Below are positions 1 through 7,280 of a DNA stretch of 42,580 bases, piece after piece. A program made the translations under genes and the position numbers. This stretch comes from Bacteroidales bacterium (GTDB lineage: Bacteria; Bacteroidota; Bacteroidia; Bacteroidales; Marinilabiliaceae): positions 1 to 42,580 of the forward strand of contig JAGCYH010000033.1 of assembly GCA_017960905.1 (NCBI GenBank), in the 5' to 3' direction. Position 1 is the first letter of the stretch, and every line of letters begins with the position of its first letter. A model generated the notes under the pieces. The model was given only the letters and a program-made list of their open reading frames with translations, did no database searches and was not told where the DNA came from.

Positions 1-20
1 ACACACACACACACACACAA
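1..20. repeat. AC dinucleotide repeat at window edge
   Basis: Nine AC units can be read, and the tract may continue to the left of the window. It lies upstream of the terminator at 63-110. Short dinucleotide tracts can slip in replication, but no gene is seen across it here, so no function is assigned. Confidence 0.8.
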
Positions 21-62
21 CAGACCCTAAATACCTCATTTGTAGATACTTCAAAACAATAT

Positions 63-110
63 ACAGGCGTAGCAAACCGCACAAGCGGTTTGCTACGCCT
101 GTTGTTTTTT
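63..110 (+). terminator. Strong rho-independent terminator
   Basis: Two perfectly complementary 18-base arms (63-80 and 85-102) enclose the loop acaa and are followed by a run of T at 104-111. It probably ends transcription of a plus-strand gene left of the window. Readthrough may feed the next gene, for which I see no clear TAnnTTTG box. Confidence 0.85.
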
Positions 111-146
111 TTATATAAATTCTTAACTAATAATAAATTACAAACG

Positions 147-641
147 ATGAAACGACAATTTCTAAGTTTCCTGGCTATGCTCTCGGTTAGCATAGCGGCC
201 TCGGCCACCGATGTCGAGGGCATTACGGTGGAGTACCTCGATGCTGGCACGCCCGCCTATAAGCAGGCTCGCGCTGCAATCAGCCGCATTAGTTTTGCCG
301 ATGGCAACGTAATCATTGTGCCAAAGACTGGCGCAAGCCACACGCTTGGCGCAATCAGTGAAATAGAGCGCATAACGTTCGGTCTTATCGACCCAGATGA
401 GCAGACTGTTACGGCAGTGACCGCCGAAGAGTCGAAACTGAAGGTTACGGCCTATCCCAATCCCGTAGCCGACCACCTGCACGTAAGCGGCTTGCCCGAA
501 GGTGCTCTGGTACGCATTTATGCCGCAGATGGCCACCTTGTGCATACCGGCACGCAGCCTGACATAGACTTCACCGCGCAGCCGCGCGGTGTGTATCTGC
601 TTGTGGTTGAAGATGATATAGTAAAAATAGTAAAACAATAA
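147..641 (+). CDS. Small secreted protein with type IX-like sorting tail
   Basis: A 164-residue protein. I chose the ATG at 147 because it starts a clean signal peptide (MKRQFLSFLAMLSVSIAASA); an upstream in-frame start at 90 would lie inside the terminator hairpin. The middle (about residues 25-85) resembles short repeats found in Bacteroidales surface proteins (ISRISFADGNVIIV). The last ~75 residues contain YPNPVADHLHVSG and end in GVYLLVVEDDIVKIVKQ, the pattern of a type A C-terminal sorting domain of the type IX secretion system. It is followed after 12 bases by the next plus-strand gene, so the two are probably cotranscribed. The specific function is unknown. Confidence 0.8.
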   Translation: MKRQFLSFLAMLSVSIAASATDVEGITVEYLDAGTPAYKQARAAISRISFADGNVIIVPKTGASHTLGAISEIERITFGLIDPDEQTVTAVTAEESKLKVTAYPNPVADHLHVSGLPEGALVRIYAADGHLVHTGTQPDIDFTAQPRGVYLLVVEDDIVKIVKQ

Positions 642-653
642 AACAATAAGTTT

Positions 654-2087
654 ATGAAAAAATTAATACTTTCTGCGCTCGCATTGAGCGCTGGCGCATG
701 GCTTGAAACAGCCGAGGCGCAAATGTACGTGGTTAAAGACGGCGAGGTTAAGGCCGCCATTGACTATACACCTGACTATATTACATTCGAGAACCCTATG
801 TCATGCGGTGGCATAGTCGGCACGCCTGTTGATATGGGGCTTTCCGTTAAGTGGTCGAACGTAAATGTTGGTGCGTCGCGTCCCGAAGAATTAGGCAACG
901 AATATGCTTGGGGCGAAACGGAAACCAAAAACGAATATACATGGGCAAACTATAAGCACCTACAGAGCGGTAAGGATAATTGGGGCTACATAAACAAATA
1001 TCAAGTCGATGACAACCAACGCCGTCCAACGTGGTACAACGCTGACGGAGAGTTCATTGGTGATGGCAAAACAACTCTCGAATCTGCCGATGATGCTGCA
1101 ACCAGTTGGGGCGGTGATTGGAAGACACCTACGTATGACGATTGGAAAGAACTCTCCAATAACACTACAAGAACGTGGAAGAGTAATTATAATAATTCGG
1201 GAATGAGCGGCTACCTACTTAAAAGTAAAGTGGAAGGACATACTGACGCCTTTATTTTCTTGCCGGCTACAGGCTTTTACGACAACGAACAGAATGGTGT
1301 GGGGTTGGGGTATAACGCGTATTATTGGACGGCTACGCTCGGCGCAACGACTAATACCAGCTACCTCATATCGTTCAATAGTGACATGTTTATCATTCCC
1401 CAATCCAGAGATGGCAAAAATCGCTATTTGGGTTGCCAAGTGCGTCCGATTTGCTCATCTAACAATACGAATGGTCATGACGCTGTCGATTTAGGGCTGC
1501 CCAGCGGCAAGCTGTGGGCTACTTGCAATGTAGGCGCGAGCCAACCGTATGGTACAGGCACATTCTTGGCCTGGGGTGAAACCACTGCAAAAACCGAATA
1601 TAAGTGGGCTACATATAAACACTTGACTACTGGAGGTTTTGTTTGGAAAGATATCAATAAGTACACTCGCGAAGACGGACAGAAAAATGGCGGAATATGG
1701 TACGACGGCTTTACTTTCACGGGTGATGGCAAGACTACTATCGAATCGGTCGATGACGTTGCCACTACGCAGTGGAGTAGCAAATGGCGCATACCAACGA
1801 ATGCCGAGTGGGATGAACTCTTAAAAAATACAACCCATGAGTGGGTCGACAATTATTATTGTACAGGCGTAAGCGGTTGGATACTTACGAGTACGGTAGA
1901 AGGACATACGAGTGCCTACATATTCCTGCCAGCAAATTATACCACCAGTGGTGAGTACTGGTCGGCTTCACTTTCTAGTACAGCGTTAGCTAAGTCTCTT
2001 CTTTTTGGCAAGAGCAGTTGCTCATTTACGCATGATTACCGCAATATAAGCTTGCCGATTCGTCCGGTGTGTCCGTCAGAGGAATAA
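654..2087 (+). CDS. Secreted protein with two tandem FISUMP-like domains
   Basis: A 477-residue protein with a signal peptide (about residues 1-22, ending AEA). Two homologous halves follow. The first starts at VDMGLSVKWSNVNVGAS and has WGETETKNEYTW; the second starts at VDLGLPSGKLWATCNVGAS and has WGETTAKTEYKW. Each half then has a GDGKTTxES.DD.AT block, a W+.PT..[DE]W.EL block and a closing YWtA/YWSA...RPIC/RPVC segment. This is the pattern of the Fibrobacter succinogenes major paralogous (FISUMP, Fib_succ_major) domain, which is widespread in Bacteroidales surface proteins and of unknown function. The tandem arrangement suggests internal duplication. No sorting tail is seen at the C terminus. 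Confidence 0.8.
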   Translation: MKKLILSALALSAGAWLETAEAQMYVVKDGEVKAAIDYTPDYITFENPMSCGGIVGTPVDMGLSVKWSNVNVGASRPEELGNEYAWGETETKNEYTWANYKHLQSGKDNWGYINKYQVDDNQRRPTWYNADGEFIGDGKTTLESADDAATSWGGDWKTPTYDDWKELSNNTTRTWKSNYNNSGMSGYLLKSKVEGHTDAFIFLPATGFYDNEQNGVGLGYNAYYWTATLGATTNTSYLISFNSDMFIIPQSRDGKNRYLGCQVRPICSSNNTNGHDAVDLGLPSGKLWATCNVGASQPYGTGTFLAWGETTAKTEYKWATYKHLTTGGFVWKDINKYTREDGQKNGGIWYDGFTFTGDGKTTIESVDDVATTQWSSKWRIPTNAEWDELLKNTTHEWVDNYYCTGVSGWILTSTVEGHTSAYIFLPANYTTSGEYWSASLSSTALAKSLLFGKSSCSFTHDYRNISLPIRPVCPSEE

Positions 2088-2127
2088 CAATAATAGATGA
2101 GCCAAGCGCTCATTATAAAGCAAAATA

Positions 2128-2162
2128 AAAAAATCGGCTACCCTAAGGGTAGCCGATTTTTT
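2128..2162. terminator. Bidirectional terminator
   Basis: A near-perfect hairpin built on cggctaccct / agggtagccg, flanked by A-run and T-run. It lies between convergent genes (the FISUMP-like gene on plus, the FKBP gene ending at 2184 on minus), so it can serve both. Confidence 0.9.
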
Positions 2163-2183
2163 GTACTAATTAACTGATAGATA

Positions 2184-2993
2184 TTATTTTACAATCTCTA
2201 TTAGTTCGATGTCGAAAATAAGTGCAGAGCCGCCAGGGATAGCCTCGCCACTGCCAATGTCGCCGTAGCCAAGGTCAGACGGGATATACACTGTCCATTT
2301 TGAACCAGCTGGCATAAGTTGCAGAATTTCGGTCCAGCCTTTTATCACGCCGGTAAGGCCGAAGACTATAGGTTCGCCGCGTTGTACGGAGCTGTCGAAT
2401 ACGGTTCCGTCGATAAGCGAGCCGGTGTAATGCACTTTAACTCTGTCGGATAACGTTGGTTTTGGGCCAGTGCCTTTGGTGAGCACTTTGTACTGCAAGC
2501 CCGACGCGAGCGTAACAACACCCGGCTGTTTTGCGTTTTCGTCTAAGAATTTTTGGCATCTCGCTTTGTTTTCGCGAGCCTGCTGAGCGCGCAAAGTGTC
2601 TTTCTTGGCTCTTATCTCGCTAACTTTTTCATTGAGGCGCATAACCTCGTTTTCGAGCACGAGTTGTGTTTTCTGGCTCAACTGATGCGTAAAGCCGTAC
2701 ATGAACGATTCGGCGCTGAAGCACTCGAACTGAGTCTGGCACATCTCTACGTACTCTTTGCGCGGCTGGCTGATGGCAAAGACGCTAGCAAGCGGCTTTG
2801 CGTCGAACGTGTCGAGCGGTGAGCGGTAAAGGTTGTTCTCTATTGTTGCGGCTTCGTACATGCCTAAGATGTAGCTCAGAGAGTCCTCTTCGTTAGTGAG
2901 CTTGCAGCTGCCTTCGTATTTGCTGCTTTTCTGGCACGAAGCAAGTGTCGAGGCCATGAGAGCAGTGACAGCAATTAAAAAAAACTGTTTCAT
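2184..2993 (-). CDS. FKBP-type peptidyl-prolyl isomerase, lipoprotein
   Basis: A 269-residue protein that begins with a lipoprotein signal (MKQFFLIAVTALMASTLASC, lipobox Cys20). An N-terminal FKBP dimerisation-like region follows (LSYILGMYEAATIENN), then a charged helical stretch (about 105-150), then a C-terminal FKBP domain (about 160-269) with VKVHYTGSLIDGTVFDSS, GVIKGWTEILQLMPAGSKW and YIPSDLGYGD...IPGGSALIFDIEL. These match the Mip/FkpA family, which speeds cis-trans isomerisation of prolyl bonds and helps fold envelope proteins. It is 15 bases downstream of a second FKBP gene on the same strand, probably in one operon. Confidence 0.92.
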   Translation of the reverse strand: MKQFFLIAVTALMASTLASCQKSSKYEGSCKLTNEEDSLSYILGMYEAATIENNLYRSPLDTFDAKPLASVFAISQPRKEYVEMCQTQFECFSAESFMYGFTHQLSQKTQLVLENEVMRLNEKVSEIRAKKDTLRAQQARENKARCQKFLDENAKQPGVVTLASGLQYKVLTKGTGPKPTLSDRVKVHYTGSLIDGTVFDSSVQRGEPIVFGLTGVIKGWTEILQLMPAGSKWTVYIPSDLGYGDIGSGEAIPGGSALIFDIELIEIVK

Positions 2994-3008
2994 TGTTTAT
3001 CTGATTTG

Positions 3009-3593
3009 TTATTTTATACCGAGTAATTCAACTTCAAAGACGAGAGTAGAGTAGGGTGCTATCGACTCGCCGGCGCCACGGGCGCCGTAAGCAAGGTCGT
3101 GAGGAATGTAGAGTTTCCACTTCGAGCCCACGGGCATCATTTGCAGAGCCTCCACCCAGCCGCGTATCACACCGTTTACGGGGAATTCGGCGGGTTGGCC
3201 ACGGCGTACCGAGCTGTCGAACACTGTGCCGTCGATGAGCGTGCCGTGGTAGTGGCAGCTGACAGTGTCGGTCGATTTCGGTTTCGGTCCGTTGCCCTCT
3301 TTCAGGACTTCGTATTGCAGGCCGCTTTTGAGCGTAACCACCTCTTTTCTTGTCGCGTTAGCGGCAAGAAAAGCCTTTCCTTCGTCGATATTCTTCTGAT
3401 TGTTTTTCTCCTCCAACTCCGAGAAAAAGCGGTTGAGAAGCTGTCCGGCCTCACGCGGCTCAATTTCGGGTTTCGCACCTTCGATGACGGCTTTCAACCC
3501 TGCTGCAACAGCCTGGTAATCCAGCTCTTTCACACCTGATTGTTTCAGATTTGCAGCGATATTCATGCCTATCGCATAGCTTACTTTATCCAT
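3009..3593 (-). CDS. FKBP-type peptidyl-prolyl isomerase (FklB/Mip-like)
   Basis: A 194-residue protein without an obvious signal peptide. The N-terminal part has MDKVSYAIGMNIAANLKQSG, the usual start of the Mip/FklB dimerisation domain. The C-terminal FKBP domain (about 95-194) has VSCHYHGTLIDGTVFDSS, GVIRGWVEALQMMPVGSKW and IPHDLAYGARGAG..I.PYSTLVFEVELL. It is the first gene of a two-gene FKBP operon. Its likely promoter is a TAATTTTG box on the minus strand at 3646-3653, inside the left copy of the 52-bp direct repeat. Probably cytoplasmic or periplasmic; the sequence does not decide. Confidence 0.92.
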   Translation of the reverse strand: MDKVSYAIGMNIAANLKQSGVKELDYQAVAAGLKAVIEGAKPEIEPREAGQLLNRFFSELEEKNNQKNIDEGKAFLAANATRKEVVTLKSGLQYEVLKEGNGPKPKSTDTVSCHYHGTLIDGTVFDSSVRRGQPAEFPVNGVIRGWVEALQMMPVGSKWKLYIPHDLAYGARGAGESIAPYSTLVFEVELLGIK

Positions 3594-3616
3594 GTTGTGT
3601 CGTTATTAATTCGCAC

Positions 3617-3668
3617 GCGAAATTAATAAAGACATTCGCATATTACAAAATTATCGGTGTAAGTTTTG
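3617..3668. repeat. 52-bp direct repeat, left copy
   Basis: Identical over 52 bases to 4671-4722. It lies just upstream of the minus-strand FKBP gene and carries a minus-strand -7-type box (3646-3653). Together the copies bracket the ORF6N gene. Confidence 0.95.
3646..3653 (-). promoter_or_regulatory. -7 promoter box for the FKBP operon
   Basis: On the minus strand it reads TAATTTTG, matching the Bacteroidota TAnnTTTG consensus, 52 bases before the FKBP start at 3593. The same box in the right repeat copy (4700-4707) could drive the ORF6N gene. Confidence 0.55.
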
Positions 3669-3684
3669 AAAAAATATGTCATTG

Positions 3685-4623
3685 TCATATTCTTCGTAGT
3701 CGATTAAGCAGTTCAAAAGCAACACCATTATCTGTTATTAAAGAGATGCAAAAACATTTCCGTCCTGCGTCTTTTATAGAAGCTCCTATATGATACACAA
3801 TAGTTTCATCAATGATAATAAACCTATCGTGGAAAGCTTGTGTTTTCTTTACAGTCAAAGTCGGATACTGAGCATTAAAGCATGCGACATCGGTATTAGA
3901 GAGTCTTGCACTTGAATAAGTGTATATTTTCACATCAACATTTGTGTTTTTCTTAGCCAGAATATTCAGTGTGTCAACGTCCACGTATCCGTCTATAAGT
4001 ATGATTTCTTTCTGTGCTTTTTTAATAATGGTAGTTATTAGGCTGAACGCATCATAAACCTGACCATCGAAGAATATTTTCTGGCCGATTTCAGCTCTGT
4101 TTTCGATGTATTGAAAAACTTTATCGAACTTTTCTTCGGTATTTTTTTGATATTCTAATTGTTTAACTTCCAGTTCGTTGACACGGTTTAGAATCAAAGA
4201 ATTAGTTGCTAAGAACCTTCTCATTTCAACAAAAGCTCTCATAATACCTATGCTTACACTTACAGCTATATCGCTTCGGAGAACTGCTGCCAACATGGAT
4301 ATTCCTTGTTCAGTAAAAGCATAAGGTAAGTATCGTCTTCCGCCATGACTATTAATGGTTTTGTCGTTTGAAAATCCATTTGACATTCCAAATTGGCATC
4401 TCAAGTTTTCTTCTTCGGTAAGTTGGAAACAAAAATCTTCGGGGAAGCGGCTTTTATTGCGTTTTACTGCACGGTTCAAAACACCAGTTTCCACTTGGTA
4501 TAAAACGGCAAGGTCGCTATCTAGCATTATTTGTTGCCCTCGCACAAAATATATTAAATTCTCAATAACCTTTGTATTCTCTGGTGCTGAGATTATGTCC
4601 GTAGTTTTTTTGAGTTTTGCCAT
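3685..4623 (-). CDS. ORF6N domain protein with PLD-like C-terminal domain
   Basis: A 312-residue protein. Residues ~20-125 match the phage-derived ORF6N domain: FVRGQQIMLDSDLAVLYQV, LNRAVKRNKSRFPEDFCFQL and GGRRYLPYAFTEQGISMLAAVL. A linker helix region follows (about 150-175). The last ~130 residues contain a phospholipase D-like half motif, AFHDRFIIIDETIVYHIGASIKDAG, seen in families where one H..D motif per chain dimerises. ORF6N domains are thought to bind DNA; the PLD-like part could be a nuclease or a sensor. The gene fills almost the whole interval between two copies of a 52-bp direct repeat, so it looks like an acquired single-gene cassette. It may be transcribed from the TAATTTTG box in the right repeat copy. 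Biological role unknown. Confidence 0.88.
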   Translation of the reverse strand: MAKLKKTTDIISAPENTKVIENLIYFVRGQQIMLDSDLAVLYQVETGVLNRAVKRNKSRFPEDFCFQLTEEENLRCQFGMSNGFSNDKTINSHGGRRYLPYAFTEQGISMLAAVLRSDIAVSVSIGIMRAFVEMRRFLATNSLILNRVNELEVKQLEYQKNTEEKFDKVFQYIENRAEIGQKIFFDGQVYDAFSLITTIIKKAQKEIILIDGYVDVDTLNILAKKNTNVDVKIYTYSSARLSNTDVACFNAQYPTLTVKKTQAFHDRFIIIDETIVYHIGASIKDAGRKCFCISLITDNGVAFELLNRLRRI

Positions 4624-4640
4624 AAAAACTTATGATTTAA

Positions 4641-4669
4641 ACTTGAGATGCCATTTCGGCATCTCAAGT
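4641..4669. promoter_or_regulatory. 12-bp inverted repeat upstream of ORF6N gene
   Basis: The perfect arms acttgagatgcc and ggcatctcaagt enclose 5 bases, 18 bases upstream of the ORF6N start and 1 base from the right direct repeat. Thirteen bases of one arm (ggcatctcaagtt) occur again at 4395-4407 inside the ORF6N coding region. It may be an operator for autoregulation or a recombination site; both are inference. Confidence 0.6.
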
Positions 4670-4670
4670 T

Positions 4671-4722
4671 GCGAAATTAATAAAGACATTCGCATATTAC
4701 AAAATTATCGGTGTAAGTTTTG
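4671..4722. repeat. 52-bp direct repeat, right copy
   Basis: Identical to 3617-3668. It lies just upstream of the trpB-like gene. The distance between the copies is 1,054 bases. Confidence 0.95.
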
Positions 4723-4770
4723 TGTTTTTTTGGAGAAATGGCTAACATTGCATATTGGAATTTGAAGAAG

Positions 4771-6132
4771 ATGAAGACTACAAAAAAATATATACTCCAC
4801 GAGTCGGACATGCCGAAATTCTGGTACAACATAGTTGCCGACATGCCCAACAAGCCCATGCCCATGCTCAATTCGCAGACCAAGCAACCTCTGCAACCCG
4901 ACGACATGGAAGCTATTTTCGCGCACGAGCTTGTACGTCAGGAGTTTTCCGCCGAACGCTACATACCGATACCCGAAGAGGTTTTCGACCTCTACAAGAT
5001 ATACCGCCCGACACCTTTGGTGCGGGCGTCGGGACTGGAGAAGGCGCTCGACACGCCGGCTAAGATATATTTCAAAAACGAGAGTGTGAGCCCTGTCGGC
5101 TCACACAAACTCAATTCGGCTCTGCCGCAGGTCTATTTCAATAAAATACAGGGTATCAAGCACTTGACAACCGAGACTGGTGCCGGTCAGTGGGGCACGG
5201 CACTCAGCATTGCCGGTCAGCACTTCGGCCTCGACGTGAAGGTGTACATGGTGCGCATAAGCTACGAGCAAAAGCCTTACCGTAAGATGGTTATGCGTAC
5301 GTACGGCGCCGAAGTCATCCCGTCGCCGAGCCTCACAACCGAAGCGGGGCGCAAGATTCTGGCCGAGACACCCGACACGCCGGGCAGTCTGGGCACAGCC
5401 ATATCTGAAGCTGTCGAAACGGCGCTTCACTCGCCCGACACGCGCTACGCCTTGGGCAGTACGCTCAACCACGTCGGACTGCATCAGACCATTGTCGGCC
5501 TCGAAGCTGAGAAACAGATGGAGATTGCGGGCGACTACCCTGACATTGTCATTGGCTGCTTTGGCGGTGGCTCAAACTTCTCGGGCATTGCGTTCCCGTT
5601 CTTGCGTCACAAATTCACCGAAGGCAAAGACGTGCGCGCCATAGCCGCCGAGCCGGCCTCGTGCCCGAAACTTACGCATGGCATTTTTCAGTACGACTAC
5701 GGCGATGCCATCGGCTTCACGCCGATGATACCAATGTACACCCTTGGCCACGACTTCACGCCCGCCAGCATACATGCTGGCGGCCTGCGCTACCATGGCG
5801 CCGGCGCTCTCGTAAGTCAGCTCCGCCGCGACGGCTTCGTCGAAGCCGTCGATGTCGACCAGATAGAGACCTTCAAGGCCGGTGTGCTCTTTGCACGCAA
5901 CGAAGGCATAATCCCCGCGCCCGAGTCGGCGCACGCGATAGCGGTAGCTATTCGCGAAGCGCTCAAAGCCAAAGAAGAAGGCACCGAGAAGGTCATACTT
6001 TTCAACCTCTCGGGCCACGGACTTATCGACATTGCCTCCTACGAGCAATATTTCTGCAACGAACTGCAGAACTATCAGCCTTCGGCAAATGAGATAAACG
6101 AGTCGGTGTCGAAACTCGACAAACTGCTGTAA
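4771..6132 (+). CDS. trpB: TrpB-like (TrpB2-type) tryptophan synthase beta chain
   Basis: A 453-residue PLP enzyme. I take the ATG at 4771 (MKTTKKYILHESDMPKFWYN), which matches the usual family start; in-frame starts at 4720 and 4738 are also open. The PLP lysine is K113 in SPVGSHKLNSALPQ, and the phosphate-binding glycine loop is GGGSN at 265-269. TETGAGQWGTAL and the C-terminal LFNLSGHGLID are also typical of the long TrpB2 subgroup. TrpB2 condenses indole with serine to make tryptophan and often stands apart from trpA. No trpA or other trp gene is nearby, so indole salvage is plausible here. A terminator follows at 6157-6185. Confidence 0.9.
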   Translation: MKTTKKYILHESDMPKFWYNIVADMPNKPMPMLNSQTKQPLQPDDMEAIFAHELVRQEFSAERYIPIPEEVFDLYKIYRPTPLVRASGLEKALDTPAKIYFKNESVSPVGSHKLNSALPQVYFNKIQGIKHLTTETGAGQWGTALSIAGQHFGLDVKVYMVRISYEQKPYRKMVMRTYGAEVIPSPSLTTEAGRKILAETPDTPGSLGTAISEAVETALHSPDTRYALGSTLNHVGLHQTIVGLEAEKQMEIAGDYPDIVIGCFGGGSNFSGIAFPFLRHKFTEGKDVRAIAAEPASCPKLTHGIFQYDYGDAIGFTPMIPMYTLGHDFTPASIHAGGLRYHGAGALVSQLRRDGFVEAVDVDQIETFKAGVLFARNEGIIPAPESAHAIAVAIREALKAKEEGTEKVILFNLSGHGLIDIASYEQYFCNELQNYQPSANEINESVSKLDKLL

Positions 6133-6156
6133 CACAGATATTTGGTTTTGCCTAAA

Positions 6157-6185
6157 AAAAATAGGTTAATAAAATACCTATTTTT
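6157..6185 (+). terminator. Terminator after the trpB-like gene
   Basis: The arms AAAAATAGGT and ACCTATTTTT enclose 9 bases, and the right arm ends in T5, 25 bases after the trpB stop. It separates trpB from the metal exporter promoter. Confidence 0.7.
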
Positions 6186-6190
6186 GGGTA

Positions 6191-6222
6191 TTGACGTATA
6201 AGTGTACGTCAACTTATCTTTG
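6191..6222 (+). promoter_or_regulatory. Promoter with palindromic operator for the CDF gene
   Basis: A TATCTTTG -7 box (6215-6222) lies 18 bases before the start codon, with TTG at 6191-6193 in the -33 position. A perfect inverted repeat TTGACGTA-N6-TACGTCAA fills 6191-6212, between the -33 and -7 elements. This is where a repressor or metal sensor would be expected to bind. Confidence 0.65.
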
Positions 6223-6240
6223 TGGAAAAAAACAGCTTAT

Positions 6241-7233
6241 ATGGAAAACGAAATTGAACAGCATCACCATCATCATGAGCACCACGAGCATCATGAGCAC
6301 CATCACTCGCATGGAAGCGAGCACTCGCACCACCATCATCACCATCACGACAGCCGTTTAAAATCGCTCAACGCGATTTTCGTTATCGGCATAGTGCTCA
6401 ATGCGTTATTTGTGGCCGTAGAGGCCGCTGTCGGTCTGTGGACCGACTCGCTGAGCCTTCTGTCGGACGCGGGGCACAACCTGAGCGATGTTTTCAGCCT
6501 TGTGCTGGCTATGCTTGCCTTCAAACTGGCCAAAGTGCCGGCAACAAAGAAATACACCTACGGATACCGCAAAAGTACCATACTCATATCGCTCTTAAAC
6601 GCTGTCATTCTGTTAGTTGCAGTTGGCGTTATTGTTGTTGAGAGTATCGGGAAAATATTCGCGCCGGCGCCCATCGACGGCAACGCCGTCTCGATAACCG
6701 CCGGCATAGGCATTGTGGTCAACGGCCTGACAGCCATACTGTTGCTCAAGAGCCAGAAGAACGACCTCAATGTCAGAGGCGCGTTCCTGCACATGCTGGC
6801 CGACACTTTAGTGTCGGTCGGGGTTGTCGCTTCGGGTCTGATTATAGCCAAGACCGACATTTACATCATCGACCCGATACTGAGCCTTGTGATTGCCGCT
6901 GTGATACTCGTATCGACGTGGGGACTGCTTGCCGAGAGCGTAACACTGGCGCTCGACGCCATACCGCATAATACTAACGCAGAGCGCATTCAGAGCATTT
7001 TGGAGCGAAGCCCAAAGGTGAAAAATGTGCACCACTTGCACATTTGGGGCATCAGCACAACCGATGTAGCGCTTACAGCGCACATCGTAATCGATGATTT
7101 GAACGCGATGGAGCAGGTGAAAGACGAGATAAAGCACGCGCTGCAAGAGGCCGGCATTGGCCACTCGACGCTCGAATTCGAAACCAGCGACTCGCACTGC
7201 GACCAGCACGAATGTGCTATACCCGAGCAATAA
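6241..7233 (+). CDS. Cation diffusion facilitator (CzcD/ZitB-like) metal exporter
   Basis: A 330-residue inner membrane protein. The start is ATG 6241; an upstream in-frame start overlaps the promoter. Residues ~6-40 are an extreme His-rich tail (HHHHHEHH, HSHG and a run of seven His) that probably binds Zn or another divalent metal. Six membrane segments follow, with the CDF metal-site residues in LLSDAGHNLSDVF (TM2) and FLHMLADTLVSVG (TM5). The C-terminal cytoplasmic domain contains VKNVHHLHIWGIS. Such proteins export Zn2+, Co2+, Cd2+ or similar in exchange for protons. The promoter palindrome suggests metal-dependent control. The gene ends against a perfect palindrome shared with the convergent propeller gene. 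Confidence 0.92.
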   Translation: MENEIEQHHHHHEHHEHHEHHHSHGSEHSHHHHHHHDSRLKSLNAIFVIGIVLNALFVAVEAAVGLWTDSLSLLSDAGHNLSDVFSLVLAMLAFKLAKVPATKKYTYGYRKSTILISLLNAVILLVAVGVIVVESIGKIFAPAPIDGNAVSITAGIGIVVNGLTAILLLKSQKNDLNVRGAFLHMLADTLVSVGVVASGLIIAKTDIYIIDPILSLVIAAVILVSTWGLLAESVTLALDAIPHNTNAERIQSILERSPKVKNVHHLHIWGISTTDVALTAHIVIDDLNAMEQVKDEIKHALQEAGIGHSTLEFETSDSHCDQHECAIPEQ

Positions 7234-7242
7234 AATGCAATA

Positions 7243-7280
7243 ATCTCGATATCAGAGATTTAAATCTCTGATATCGAGAT
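7243..7280. terminator. 38-bp perfect palindrome at convergent gene ends
   Basis: Positions 7243-7261 and 7262-7280 are exact reverse complements with no spacer. The site lies just after the CDF stop (7233) and covers the last codons and stop of the minus-strand propeller gene (7252). It is probably a bidirectional terminator or mRNA 3' end hairpin. There is no strong T-run on either side. Confidence 0.65.

Noticed and set aside
90..146. Start of the first gene at position 90
   Set aside because: That start lies within the terminator hairpin, and the extra residues precede a clean signal peptide beginning at 147.
2184..3593. The two FKBP genes as one gene broken by a frameshift
   Set aside because: Each has its own complete N-terminal region and full FKBP domain, and one has a lipoprotein signal.
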